Positions 13,801-22,262 of a stretch of DNA of 64,000 nt are shown here, in pieces. The position numbers and the translations under genes are program-made. Origin of the DNA: Aspidiotus rigidus (Eukaryota > Arthropoda > Insecta > Hemiptera > Diaspididae). The stretch spans positions 358,100 through 422,099 of the forward strand of contig JAVHKY010000084.1 in assembly GCA_035079385.1 (NCBI GenBank), in the 5' to 3' direction. Position 1 is the stretch's first letter. Every line of letters starts with the position of its first letter. The notes under the pieces were generated by a model. It searched no databases. It was given only the letters and a program-made list of their open reading frames with translations, and was not told where the DNA came from.

Positions 13801-16800
13801 AAGCTTGTTGATGCTTGCTTTCTTTGTCCGTTCTTGAACTCGGGTTCACTATTCAACTCTGTTGTACTTCGCTATAAATGATCGTAAAGTCGTTTGCCTC
13901 AAAAATTTCCTCAATACAGCCGCAAAATTCATCAAGCTCGCAAGAACAATAATAAGTTAATATCTTGGACAGTAGTTTGCTTTGGCGGTACAAAACTGAG
14001 GAGAAATTCTTACCTCTATATCTGCCGCCTTTTTACAGCTAAGAGTTACCAAAAATCTCGTTGAGAATTTCTGCGGGTCTGAGGTGATACTCCGACTGAT
14101 AGGAATGAATTTGAGACGAAAAACAATTTTACGACACAAAACAATGATAAAAATACACAAAAACAATGAGAATATGAACTTTACAATAATTGAAACTGTG
14201 ATAAACAAACGAAAACAAAATAAAACATTGGGATTACCACTGAAGGAAAAGTGATACGTGTTATCGTTAGACCATTTATTATCTGACTGAATAGCCTACA
14301 TACAAGGACGCTACAGTGTGTACCTTTCCCTGTGAGGACCAAGCAGTTTGCGAGGGAAGTATGGTTCTGCAAGATGACCTGGGAAGGCGGAAGCAGCTTC
14401 CTGGATGACGCCTCACACTGCAAATTAAATTCAGATGATATGACAAAAAATAGAGAATTTGGTGCCATTTTGGATGCGGCAAACCAGTTCTCCATGCTGA
14501 TGCGCTCAGGCGGCAAGGGGTCGGAGGGTGTTGTCATCCCAAATCCAATGATGAGGCAACAACAACGGAGAAAAGAGAGGCGACCAAGAAGTCCAATGAG
14601 GTGCCTACAGTGTTACCACAGTCTCTTGTAGGCAATCCCCTCTCCCAAGGCATAGCCATGGTAGTCATTTTAGTCAGAACGCCATTCTTCTGACCGGGCA
14701 TTAAAAAACGCTAGCCAAAATGAATTTCCTACCTTGCTGACTCAACAAGTTTTCTTCCAACTTGTCTAGAAAATCCTAAAACTCTAGGAAGGGGCAATTT
14801 GGTGAGAAGCAGCAAGTATAGACAGCCCATCACTGTCTCCGCAGCAATATACCCCTCTCCGCGTTCAACCTCTCCCGGAGCAATTGGACACTCTAAATTG
14901 TCATAAGAAAACTTGCGCAAAAATGCAATCCTCTAGATTAACCTGCAAGATTTTGAACAACTCTGCTACTAGAGGATACCGGTTGCCTCCTCTTTTGGGG
15001 CTACGGTGGTGTAGCATGAAGGCATCTTTTACTGCCTACTATATGACCGGTGTCACATCCTTCAACCTGGCTGCACACAGGGCATTTGGCCTCCTGACGA
15101 CAGTCACGGATGACGTAGCCTCCAGCGCCACATCTATAGCACCCTGTCTCAGTGCTTTCATCGGTACAGGCGGCAGCCATGTGTCCTCTGTGGAGATACT
15201 TGTAATATCTTGACTGCATGCTCTTCCTCTCCAAGGAGATTACTGTACAAATGCTCCAGTCAAGCTTGACTTTTCCATCTTTCAGGGTTTCTACGATCCT
15301 CATATCCAGCTGGACCTGAGTCGTTTGGCAGTCACGGCGTGCGGACCTATTTGACTCCGGCTCCAAGATTCAGGGCTCCCCAGATTTCTTCAATGGTCAC
15401 AGACTCTTCTATACCAAGAATCAGGAGACCTATCTGTCTTTGGGGTTGTCATACCACTGTTCCATTCCCTAGTGTTTCCTTTTGACATTCTCGCCATTTG
15501 TGTCCTTTCCTTTCAGCTCCATAATCATCTCACCTTTTACAATGCATCTTACCAAACTCCCCGAGTAGTCCGTAAAAAGTGTGATTGGAGACGACATTAC
15601 ATTTCAACGACAAGTTTTTTATATTCAATTTTCCACAAAAATCTTCTAATTCGAGCACACTTTCTATTTCCACTCATTCAGCCATTGTTTTATTCATTTT
15701 TCTCCCAAATTTCCCATCTAACACAAGAGTCTTTCAACAAGATCAACAAGGGCTTCCTCAAGGACCAACAAGGTTGACGAGTCTCTTCTATTCAATGCAA
15801 GTCTTCTAATTCGAGCACATAAATTTCCATTTCCACTCATTCAACCACTGTTTCATCAGCTTGTCTTCCATATTTTACATCACTTATAAAAATCTTTCAA
15901 CAAGGTTGATGTACGCTTTTTCATGAATTTTATATAAAAAATTACATATTCAAACAAGACAATTTTGTTTCTTTTTTTCAACTTGAAGGTGAAAGAAGCC
16001 TTACAACGAATGGGACCACTGTTACCTATGAATATATTTCTGCGTCAAGAAATAGACAGAATGAGAAAAGTTCTAGTCAAAGTTCATTCAACATTAAGTA
16101 ATGTGAAATTGGCTATTGACGGCACAATTGTAATGAGTTGCTCTCTGCGGGAAGCTTTAGATGCAATGTACGACGCTCGAGTACCGCGAGCCTGGAAAAA
16201 GGTATCTTTACTTTGAGGTGTAATTTAAAAATCATCATATTGGGTTTCATAAAATATTTTAATATTTTTCTAGGTGTCGTGGGAGTCTGCCACATTAGGT
16301 TTCTGGTTCACAGAATTGCTTGAAAGGGATGTCCAATTCCGTAAGTGGTACTTGAACGGACGACCACATGTTTTCTGGATGACAGGGTTTTTTAATCCGC
16401 AAGGTTTCTTAACTGCTATGCGACAAGTAAGTGAGACTTTACATTAAACTACAAAAATATGTTTTTTCTGAATCACTGTGCAATGATAACATTGTAGGAG
16501 GTTACCAGAGCTCATAGAGGCTGGGCTCTCGATTCTGTAGTCTTACAAAATGAAATAACGCGTTTGAATAAAGAAGACATTACAGCGCCTCCGCTCGAAG
16601 GTGTTTTTGTGCATGGATTATTTCTAGAAGGCGCCAGTCTGGATAGGAGGACTGGTAAACTAATTGAGAGCAAACCCAAAGTACTCTATGAACAAATGCC
16701 GGTCATACATATAAAAGCAGTGAATACAACTGCTGGAAAAGAGCCACGACTATACGAATGTCCTATTTATCGAAAGCCTCAACGATCGGACCTGAACTAC

Positions 16801-16884
16801 ATCGGTTCAATTGATTTTGATACAGACATCAATCCACGCCACTGGACCTTAAGAGGCGTTGCTTTACTATGTGATATAAAATGA
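4801..16884 (+). CDS. Axonemal dynein heavy chain, C-terminal exons (DNAH5/DNAH8 type), 5' part outside window
   Basis: Five coding exons in one reading frame encode the last ~260 residues of an outer-arm (gamma type) axonemal dynein heavy chain, the ATP-driven motor that slides ciliary and flagellar microtubules. Exons are 4801-4843, 4930-5086, 15989-16201, 16274-16426 and 16498-16884, all with GT-AG borders and matching phases. Recognisable family stretches are [13 protein letters not shown]...[61 protein letters not shown] and the C-terminal [13 protein letters not shown]. This region follows AAA6 and forms the C-terminal domain. No frameshift or stop is seen. The rest of this >4,500-residue protein must lie upstream, since no further dynein exon was found in 1-4800. 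The 10.9-kb second intron is full of nested transposons. The match to the DNAH5/DNAH8 subfamily rests on remembered family sequence; DNAH5 versus DNAH8 is not resolved. Confidence 0.93.
4930..5086 (+). CDS. Dynein heavy chain exon ([15 protein letters not shown]...)
   Basis: 157-bp exon after acceptor CCTCCAG, ending at donor GAT|GTAAGT. It encodes [14 protein letters not shown], then an acidic/Gly stretch and [21 protein letters not shown]. The first base completes the Thr codon begun in the preceding exon. The exon ends in phase 0 and joins to the exon at 15989. Confidence 0.92.
5160..5760 (-). other. GC-rich block, possible retroelement ORF1 start
   Basis: This block is clearly GC-richer than its surroundings. 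On the minus strand 5680-5402 is open for 92 residues (Ser/Thr/Gln/Pro-rich, no domain seen). That composition resembles disordered N-termini of LINE ORF1 proteins, and an R1-like gag fragment lies in the same orientation at 15.0-15.4 kb, but the link is only inference. Confidence 0.3.
5898..6590. repeat. Three ~43-bp tandem units interrupted by a hAT MITE
   Basis: The pattern TA(T)AGGGGTTACGTACTG...CTTATGTCCTG occurs near 5912-5950, 5953-5970 continued at 6504-6526, and 6529-6575. The middle copy is split by the 525-bp element at 5971-6495. Tandem units like these are common in untranslated ends of non-LTR elements; that origin here is inferred. Confidence 0.55.
5971..6495. mobile_element. 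hAT-type MITE with 8-bp target duplication
   Basis: The 525-bp insert is flanked on both sides by ATGTACTG (5963-5970 and 6496-6503). The left end begins CAGGGGCGTAGC and the right end, read inward, begins CAATGGCGTTTTC. An 8-bp duplication with CA-start short inverted ends sharing a GGCGT core is characteristic of the hAT superfamily. No transposase is encoded, so the copy is non-autonomous. It interrupts a tandem repeat unit whose two halves join cleanly when the insert is removed. Confidence 0.8.
6669..6743 (-). repeat. 3' LTR of the Gypsy element (75 bp)
   Basis: Begins TG and ends CA on either strand. It matches 14241-14315 except for two single-base changes (G/A at two sites). On the minus strand it follows the purine-rich tract. 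Confidence 0.9.
6744..6760 (-). promoter_or_regulatory. Polypurine tract of the Gypsy element
   Basis: On the minus strand a CACTGGAGGGGAGCTA run ends directly at the 3' LTR, the expected place for the plus-strand primer. Confidence 0.75.
6873..7755 (-). pseudogene. Gypsy integrase, 3' part (catalytic core and C-terminus)
   Basis: The minus-strand frames give [14 protein letters not shown], then after a frameshift near 7680 [32 protein letters not shown] and [19 protein letters not shown]: the integrase core with its D,D,E-type context. The C-terminal part has [12 protein letters not shown], a GPY/F-type motif, and continues in another frame through [10 protein letters not shown]. The start of integrase (zinc-finger part) is on the far side of the BEL/Pao insert at 10274-10652. 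Frameshifts near 7680 and near 7020 break it. Role: joins retrotransposon cDNA to chromosomal DNA. Confidence 0.88.
7761..8344 (+). repeat. 5' LTR of the BEL/Pao fragment
   Basis: Starts TGACGTCATT and ends about TTTCCCACA, a few bases before a primer-binding site. There is no partner LTR in the window, so the right border is set only by the CA end and the primer site. Confidence 0.6.
8350..8361 (+). promoter_or_regulatory. BEL/Pao primer-binding site
   Basis: TGGTAGCAGAGC follows the LTR by five bases. Its first 11 bases match the complement of the 3' end of animal initiator tRNA-Met. Confidence 0.6.
8362..9793 (+). other. Leader of the BEL/Pao fragment
   Basis: About 1.4 kb between primer site and gag. 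It contains one open frame of 129 residues (8710-9099) without a recognised motif. I see no second gene and no LTR repeat in it. Confidence 0.45.
9794..10268 (+). pseudogene. BEL/Pao gag, 3'-truncated
   Basis: Open from ATG to the truncation point, about 158 residues of BEL sequence (the frame then runs on into antisense Gypsy DNA up to 10450). The N-terminal part is helical and charged ([31 protein letters not shown]). It is followed by the Pao-type gag signature [46 protein letters not shown]. This corresponds to the DUF1759-type gag domain and lacks the zinc knuckles and protease that should follow. Confidence 0.85.
10274..10652 (-). pseudogene. Gypsy integrase, N-terminal zinc-binding part
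   Basis: The minus strand encodes [30 protein letters not shown], then [21 protein letters not shown]. This gives an HHCC-type zinc region (H...H, then C-x2-C in ACVNCQ), the usual N-terminal integrase domain. The frame is cut at about 10269 by the BEL/Pao insert. If one copy of the 5-bp duplication and the insert are ignored, the frame continues into the piece ending at 7755 with the expected family motif. Confidence 0.85.
10616..11000 (-). pseudogene. Gypsy RNase H region
   Basis: The minus strand carries the RNase H neighbourhood: [15 protein letters not shown] just upstream (about 10950-11000), then frames with [21 protein letters not shown] and [20 protein letters not shown]. These fit the Ty3/Gypsy RNase H domain that follows reverse transcriptase. 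Frame changes around 10840-10930 interrupt it. Confidence 0.8.
10926..11910 (-). pseudogene. Gypsy reverse transcriptase
   Basis: Reverse transcriptase copies element RNA into DNA. On the minus strand 11910-11520 holds [35 protein letters not shown] and [25 protein letters not shown]. 11530-10926 in the next frame holds the catalytic [24 protein letters not shown], the [14 protein letters not shown] motif and [15 protein letters not shown]. All expected RT and thumb motifs are present, with a frameshift near 11510 just before the YIDD box. Confidence 0.93.
12088..12372 (-). pseudogene. Gypsy aspartic protease region
   Basis: The minus strand reads [15 protein letters not shown], containing the DTGA active-site motif of retroviral-type aspartic proteases, then [15 protein letters not shown] and the flap-side [18 protein letters not shown] (ILG-like IIGVDFL). 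Length and order fit a Ty3/Gypsy protease between gag and RT. It would process the Gag-Pol polyprotein. Confidence 0.88.
12440..13620 (-). pseudogene. Gypsy gag with CHCC-type motif
   Basis: The minus strand at about 13200-12750 encodes a gag core: [56 protein letters not shown] and [15 protein letters not shown]. Downstream, in another frame at about 12460-12550, lies [19 protein letters not shown], a CHCC-type putative nucleic-acid-binding motif like that described for CsRn1-lineage gag. Frame changes near 12760 and 12540 break the gene. The N-terminus between 13200 and 13620 is poorly defined. Confidence 0.82.
13621..14221 (-). other. Gypsy leader region, no gene recognised
   Basis: Lies between the primer-binding site and gag of the minus-strand Gypsy element. 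Short open frames here have no family resemblance. It is longer than needed for a leader and may hold a small unrecognised insertion. Confidence 0.45.
14222..14239 (-). promoter_or_regulatory. Primer-binding site of the Gypsy element
   Basis: The minus strand reads TGGTAATCCCAATGT one base after the 5' LTR. It fits a tRNA-Trp-type site TGGTGACCCCGACGT with four changes, all transitions, as decay would produce. tRNA-Trp priming is known for CsRn1-lineage elements. Confidence 0.7.
14241..14315 (-). repeat. 5' LTR of the Gypsy element (75 bp)
   Basis: Partner of 6669-6743. On the minus strand it runs TGTAGCGTCC...TTTTCCTTCA and is followed by the primer-binding site. Flanked outside by GTGTG at 14316-14320. 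Confidence 0.9.
14330..15430 (-). pseudogene. R1/Jockey-like LINE remnant: gag zinc knuckles and possible ORF2 start
   Basis: The minus strand at 15366-15001 encodes a LINE gag C-terminus with three degenerate zinc knuckles: [14 protein letters not shown] (first Cys now Tyr), [14 protein letters not shown] (His now Tyr) and [21 protein letters not shown]. Downstream, KILQVNLE near 14960 resembles the start of an R1/Jockey endonuclease ORF2, but the frame is broken repeatedly. The piece ends at the Gypsy target duplication at 14316, so the Gypsy element may have landed in it. Clade is tentative. Confidence 0.7.
15431..15960. repeat. Diverged ~195-bp-spaced direct repeat
   Basis: The sequence TCTTCTAATTCGAGCACA followed by TTTCCACTCATTCA and a CTTTCAACAAG word occurs near 15643-15740 and again near 15799-15905. 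It resembles a degenerate tandem duplication in the intron just before the dynein exon at 15989. Confidence 0.55.
15989..16201 (+). CDS. Dynein heavy chain exon ([17 protein letters not shown]...)
   Basis: 213-bp exon (71 codons) between acceptor TTGAAG and donor AAG|GTATCT. It encodes [20 protein letters not shown]...[16 protein letters not shown] and ends in ARVPRAWKK. This is the conserved linker into the dynein C-terminal domain. Confidence 0.95.
16274..16426 (+). CDS. Dynein heavy chain exon ([12 protein letters not shown]...)
   Basis: 153-bp exon (51 codons), acceptor TTTTCTAG and donor CAA|GTAAGT. It encodes a SWES...[12 protein letters not shown] segment, then [22 protein letters not shown], one of the best conserved dynein C-terminal stretches. 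The flanking introns are about 70 bp. Confidence 0.95.
16498..16884 (+). CDS. Dynein heavy chain terminal exon
   Basis: 387-bp terminal exon including the TGA stop, acceptor ATTGTAG. It encodes [20 protein letters not shown], then [18 protein letters not shown], the [11 protein letters not shown] segment and the C-terminal [10 protein letters not shown]. This is the full expected C-terminus of the family. A candidate AATAAA poly(A) signal lies near 17002 in the AT-rich 3' region. Confidence 0.96.
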   Translation, partial: EVTRAHRGWALDSVVLQNEITRLNKEDITAPPLEGVFVHGLFLEGASLDRRTGKLIESKPKVLYEQMPVIHIKAVNTTAGKEPRLYECPIYRKPQRSDLNYIGSIDFDTDINPRHWTLRGVALLCDIK

Positions 16885-17001
16885 AAAAAAAAACTTGAAG
16901 TATTAACGGATACACTCATTTGGCTATTGTTTTTAATGAGAAAAACCGCATTTTATTTTTGTTCACTCAATACGGTATATTTCTAAGTGATTTAATAACC
17001 T

Positions 17002-17007
17002 AATAAA
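17002..17007 (+). terminator. Candidate poly(A) signal of the dynein gene
   Basis: AATAAA about 120 bp after the dynein stop codon, in AT-rich sequence. Other AT-rich variants are close by, so the exact cleavage site is not known. Confidence 0.5.
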
Positions 17008-17900
17008 CTACTATAATTATTATTGTAATATATTAACCGGAATATGAAATACGCGTAGAAGTACGCTAAGCGTTAAAAAAAAAAAAAAAAATGAATCTGC
17101 TTTAAAACTTTGAGAGGATAGGTATCTTCAATCGTTTAAAGTGTCCGTTGTATTTTTCAATTAAGCCTACAGTTTGTACCTCCCTATTTTTGATGTGTCT
17201 GGTCTTCATTGGTAATGTTGAATTCGGCTGCTTTTCATACGCTCAATTTTTCATCATCATGAAATTGCAAAATTAAGCAATTGATGCACACACCTAAATA
17301 ATGGCGTAGTATGCCATTCTGCGTGCCATGCAGGTCGAAGTTGTGACATTCACATTAAGTAGTAGAATAAGATTTTAAATTTAGAATGTAATGAGGATCT
17401 CGACCTGGAGTGATGATAGAAAGTAATTTACATTACAATGATTTTTTGAAGTATTCGAAGTAAACTGAAAATACCATTCCTTTACAATCAAATCAACTTT
17501 TTATTGGTGAATTCCACCTGCCCTTTACGCGTAATGGGCAGCCACTTTGCATTATACGCGTAATAAGCAGAAAATCTACGTATTACACGTACTGAGCAAT
17601 TTATGTGAATTAAGCGTAACATAATATACGGTACAATAAATAATAAACAACCGTAACAGTACTATTGATTTTTGCATGTTAACTTCATTTCAATTATTGA
17701 TTATCGCATCCCGTAATCATCAGGGGCTGAAAGCACAGACCTCGTACACTCTGTCGCGGGGTATCTTTGTTTGTTTCATATTTTATGTAATTTGACATAT
17801 GAGTCACTTATTAGAATGCATTAATGGTAATAATGGTAAGGAACATACTGAACATAAGTATAAGGGATAAAGCCAGAACTAGTGGAACAAGAGCAAAACA
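17008..17900. other. Intergenic, no gene recognised
   Basis: AT-rich. Contains poly-A near 17074 and a cluster of degenerate ACGCGTAAT/ATTACGCGT words at about 17525-17600. No open frame of note. Confidence 0.5.
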
Positions 17901-17929
17901 AATATTAAAGACGTACAGATTATATAATT

Positions 17930-18060
17930 GAAAAATCAAAATTCGGATACGCCTAGGACATGATTAAGTCGAAGAGGGATAGATGGAACAAAATAGGTAA
18001 ACCAAGAACGAGATGGAGGAAGGAAATAAGCGATTATGTGAATCAAGTTATTTTCCTAGG
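17930..18060 (+). pseudogene. Possible C-terminal remnant of a LINE reverse transcriptase
   Basis: The plus strand reads KSKRDRWNKIGKPRTRWRKEISDYV. The GKPRTRWRKEI word resembles the (R/K)xGRPRxRWxDxI tail of many arthropod non-LTR reverse-transcriptase proteins. Nothing else of the element is visible. Confidence 0.4.
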
Positions 18061-18099
18061 CTGTAATAATATACGAGTATAATAATAATACTAAGTTAA

Positions 18100-19030
18100 G
18101 AAATACTGTGGAGGAAGAAAGCTAATTTTCATGTTCCACGCTCCAAGATTTCAACTTAGTTGACAATAAAAACGATCGGAGGTGCTCCTTTTTTTTTTTT
18201 TTTTTTTTTTATGCGTTTTCTTTTTATACAGGGCACCTTTAAATAACGATAAATTTCAAGTGACCGCGAGCGTCTGCTAATCAGAGGTTTGGAGCAGTGG
18301 TGATATTCTGTCGATAGTTTTCTTGTCTCGCATACTATCGATAGCTTGCCCTTATACCCAACACTACTATCGTCAAATTTTGCACATAATAGTCCAACAT
18401 TCCTATGATAAAAACAAAGAGTGACTAAACAATACAAACATAGCAGTGTGAGGATCTACTAGAAAAGGCACGTTATTTGCACAAAGAAACCTGGGCGCAC
18501 AAACGCAAACACTTGAAGTGTTTCAGAGGGAAAATAGGGCATAACTTCGTTTTTCGCATTAATAACGCCAACACACCTCTGCAGCCTCAATACGACCACG
18601 CGCAAAAAAACTACCGGTAAGTCCTGCTTTTCCTCCCAAAGCTCAAACACGTCAAGTTGTCGCGTTTCTGCGCCCAAGTTTATTTGTACAAATTTCGCAC
18701 AGCTGTTGTAGAATTTCTCTGAACCATACACTACACACAAAAGGTCAAAGTTGAGGATCTACCCACGAATGCGCTGTGAACTACGTGGAGTGTGAGTGAG
18801 CGACTGAAGTAAGAAGTGATTTCGAGAGCGTTAGAAAATAAGGATAATCGGTCGAAAATTACATAGGTAATAATTATGAGGGAACACGCGAAAAGGTGGA
18901 AAATATCATACAGCGTGTCCTCTCTACGTGATCAACCGCATTTATCTACTCTGAGATCCAATTAAAATTATTATTCTTCTCCAAATACGGCCCAGAGGAC
19001 AAAGGGACTAAGAAAAATTCTAACCAAATA
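18100..19030. other. No gene recognised; contains poly-T tract
   Basis: A T run near 18188-18211 and two minus-strand open frames of 93 residues (18156-18437, 18459-18740) without motifs or splice support. I do not call genes here. Confidence 0.45.
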
Positions 19031-19059
19031 ATGATTGTTGAAATTAAAACATTCTTCCA

Positions 19060-19680
19060 ACAAAACAGCTGCCCTACTTGCCTTATTCAACAAATCAACA
19101 ATTATTAGACAGGGAGCTCACTGCAAGTTTTTTATTTGGAGGGATCTAAAATTATTGTACACTTATTTTTTGAGTATTTTGTATGAGAAACGACGTCTTT
19201 GAAGTCTTGCAGCGCTGAGTGGGCCGGAGACAAAAATGGCGTTAGCCTCACATGGCTAAAAATTGTTGTATTTTTAATTGGAAAGATCTATAGCTAAAGT
19301 TTGTGTTAGATTGTAGTATAAGACGTACGATTTAAGAATCAATCAGTCTGGCAGACCTGACAGGCCGGATTCATAGTACCGGACGAGGTCAAAAGGCGAA
19401 ATTTGGCCTTCGAATCACGATTTTATCAATAAATGTGAAGAAAATCTGAACATTATAGCGTTCTTTACTGAATATTATCAAAAAAATTGTTAACATACCT
19501 ACATGAAAATACCAATCCCAACTTGAATATTCCTCATTCAATAGCCGAGTTTTACTCACTAGTGAAAATAGGCCCCCGCGGGTCAAGTAGCGTTTCAACT
19601 CGTTGCCATTTTGTTACGAATGAAACGCAAGTGACGAGAAACGTTTCCCTTTGTTTAAACCTACTTTTTACCCAGTTGTA
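19060..19680 (+). repeat. Interspersed repeat, copy A (inverse of 28374-28800)
   Basis: The segment from about 19090 (GGGAGCTCACTGCAAG) through CAGCGCTGAGTGG...GACAAAAATGGCGTTAG and AATCAATCAGTCTGGCAGAC to about 19670 (GTTTCCCTTTGTTTAAAC) matches 28374-28800 on the opposite strand, with a small indel near 19370-19545. An unclassified interspersed repeat; no coding capacity seen. Confidence 0.75.
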
Positions 19681-20254
19681 TTTATAATTTCCTTCGCAGC
19701 AGAATGGTACTCATTTCCGTCTCCTCGGCCCTTAACTCGTATTTTACATTTTCAAAAGAAAATGCAGCACATGATTTATTTTTTTTTTCCCCAAAAATTC
19801 TTGTCCTTGCTTTGCTTGGAAAATACAATAAAATTTCTCAGTACCGAAGTTTTCTTGACTTTCGAGGGGTGGGGGGATATACATATCCTGTACCTTAGAA
19901 GCCTTCCTTTCACAAACTTTCTTATTGAATCATAAAAACTGCTATGTAGCGGTAAATATTTATCGCAATCTTTCCCTGATTAGAGAAGAAGAAAAATTAA
20001 GGGGCAAACAGTTGGAATGTATAACCTGCAAACATCAAGGTATCTCAATAGCGTAAAGATACCAACTCGATTTACTGACAAAAAGGCGTTAAATTGTCGC
20101 GTTCTTTACGTAACACCTTACTGACCAAGTACGATAGATTGACTCGACACTCCATCCATAAATCAAAATATAACACTTGCTTCTATTTTTCATTTGAATA
20201 TTGTTCTATATTGTACATGTTAAATCTCCTAATCTAGTTTGCAATAAGGTCTGA

Positions 20255-20830
20255 TTAATTTGAATTTAATTTCGGCGATTTGTTTCGTTGTGCAAGGGAA
20301 ACGGGAAAAATTCTCAACTTTACCAACCAGAACGTTTCGAAAGCGTTTCGACGTTTCGTACCTGAGGAATGATCTTAATTTTAAGAATGCAGATTTAAAT
20401 CTTGAATCGGACTCTTATAACATCAAGAGTTACCATGTCGATTGCTACCATAAATTCACTGCAATTTCTACGAAAAGATAAAACAAAACCTGCGACTGAG
20501 GCAAACAAACAAAGTGCTGCTAGATATCAAACGTCTTCTTCAGTGCTTTAATTTTTCACGATGATATGATTGAAGGTCAAGAATGCAGCTACACTTCCTA
20601 AAAATTGGAAGGAAAAATTAATTTTTCCCTGATATTGTAATTATTTCAAAAGTGGGACCAGAAGAAGTTATGTACACCCAAAATTGAGCGCAGAATAAAT
20701 TCAGTATCTTGTGGCCGCTTCTAATGCAAAACTTCTTTTCAAAGAGGCAGCTTCTCGAATCCAACAAGACATACATGGTATCCAGCCGCATGAATTACCT
20801 TCACACCTGAGTGTAGAACATGTTAAGAGG
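20255..20830 (+). pseudogene. Coding-like fragments of an unrecognised, probably transposon-related protein
   Basis: 20281-20481 is open and encodes GKREKFSTLPTRTF, then NIKSYHVDCYHKFTAIST, where YHVDCYHKFT resembles the YHxxCYxxFT motif found in abundant insect repeat-derived proteins. About 220 bp further on, LLFKEAASRIQQDIHG followed by QPHELPSHLSVEHVKR is also open. Two conserved-looking pieces separated by broken sequence suggest a decayed copy. Function not known. Confidence 0.4.
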
Positions 20831-21240
20831 GGGGGGGGGGGGGTGGGGGGTGGAGATACCAGAGTCACTGTCTAATTTTTAAAAGATCTGGTGGGTGGAT
20901 CCGACGCAAGAGTTATAGGAGAAGAGGCAGAGTGAATTCTTGGCAAATGATTTTTCCATTGCATGTACAATATAATTATCAGTACTGAAAAGCGAGCATA
21001 CTTTGGGAGCTGTTTTTTGTGGAGAAGAGGGCAAGATTTCGAAAAGGCAAATGAACTTGATGGAAAAGTTTTTTTTTTTTTGGGGGGGGGGGGGCGGGAA
21101 TATAAAATCGCCCGCGAAGAGAAATAAAAATTACCGTCAAAAAATTAGTACGAAATTAATACTTCAGGTCACCAAATAAAAACAATTACACATTACACTA
21201 CGCAACAGCCTAAAAATTGCTGAGCTGAAATTTTCAAATT
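20825..21240. other. Low-complexity G and T/G runs
   Basis: Poly-G runs near 20828-20850 and a T(12)G(12) stretch near 21069-21093. No gene. Length and exact sequence of such runs are error-prone. Confidence 0.5.
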
Positions 21241-21550
21241 GTAAATGAATTTTGAACGCTGAATTCAATGCCGTTCTCAGTTTTTTGATAGGACGTCTCA
21301 ATTTTTCGTATTCGCCTGAAATATTCACGTTTATTCGCAGCGCGTTGTTACGGAACCTAACACAACTTCTCGATATCTGAAGTATCGGCTATCGAGAAAG
21401 TACGCTACGTTCCGCAACAACGCGCCGCAAATAAACGTGAATATTTCATGCGAATACGAAAAATTGAGACGTCCTATCAAAAAACTGAGAACGTCATTGA
21501 ATTCAGCGTTCAAAATTCATTTAAAATTAGATAATTTCAGCTCAGCAATT
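21240..21550. repeat. Palindromic MITE-like element (~300 bp)
   Basis: Two long inverted arms (AAATGAATTTTGAACGCTGA ... and its inverse at about 21505-21530) run to a short centre near 21365-21405. The arms are nearly identical over about 130 bp (GACGTCTCAATTTTTCGTAT, AATATTCACGTTTAT). No target duplication resolved. Confidence 0.8.
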
Positions 21551-22049
21551 TTCAAAAAGTTTGAATTTGTTGCCTAGTGATTATCACAAGAAACTATACA
21601 CGTCATGAGTACATTTTTGTGCACAGCATGATGAATGATGAAACCAAACTTATCACATAAAGGCGTTCCCTATATTATTCACTTTCTTTTTTACGACAAA
21701 TCGCTGACAGAAACATATTAGTACCCGTTTATTCTTAGTAGAAAAAGTTTATTCAATATACTTAGTTGTGGAGAGGTAAAAGCAGGTAAATTTACACAAA
21801 GAGCTACAGCAACACAGTACTGAAACAAATGTTTATTGGCAAAGAACAACCGACGGGCACAATTAGAAAATTTTTCAAAAAAAGAAACCAAAGGTGAAAA
21901 TAAAAGTATAAATTTTTTAAAAAAGAATAATATTATAAAGGAGTGGTCAAAACAAAAGGTCAAAAAACGGGTTAAAAACGAATACCAGGTGAGGCCTGTA
22001 TAAGTCTGAAAAAGCAGAAAAGCGAGCTGTGGCGAGTTTGTAAAGGAGT

Positions 22050-22086
22050 CGACCGGTTTCGATCGTGCGCGGACGATCATCATCAG
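22050..22086 (-). ncRNA. Hammerhead-ribozyme-like core in Penelope arm (minus copy)
   Basis: The minus strand reads CTGATGA, then stem II GATCGT / ACGATC around a CCGCGC loop, then GAAA and CCGGTC. This matches the conserved hammerhead core CUGANGA...GAAA with a very short stem III ending in GUC. Hammerheads are known in Penelope-like elements. I could not draw a good stem I, so activity is uncertain. Confidence 0.6.
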
Positions 22087-22262
22087 AAAGGAACTGAAGC
22101 GACGCGGTAGCCGGAGTGGGCGCATCAAGAATTAACCGGTGGTGGATGTCGATACTTTGTAGAAAAATTGTATGAACGGGTTGACGTAAGTACCTTCTAA
22201 ATCATTCAGCACGTTATGCCCGGCTGTAACAGCGGCGATAATCTCTACTTCTTCTAGACGAT

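Larger units (their letters stand above)
6669..14315 (-). mobile_element. CsRn1-like Ty3/Gypsy LTR retrotransposon, decayed
   Basis: Nearly complete minus-strand element bounded by two 75-bp LTRs and the 5-bp target duplication GTGTG (6664-6668, 14316-14320). Order on the minus strand: 5' LTR, primer site, gag, protease, reverse transcriptase, RNase H, integrase with GPF-type C-terminus, polypurine tract, 3' LTR. Without the BEL/Pao insert (7761-10268) it is about 5.1 kb. Assignment to the CsRn1 lineage rests on a CHCC-type gag motif and a primer site resembling tRNA-Trp, both established for that lineage, plus the overall gag/pol look. Frameshifts near 12540, 11510 and 7680 make it inactive. 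The LTRs differ at 2 of 75 positions, suggesting a moderately recent insertion. Confidence 0.92.
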
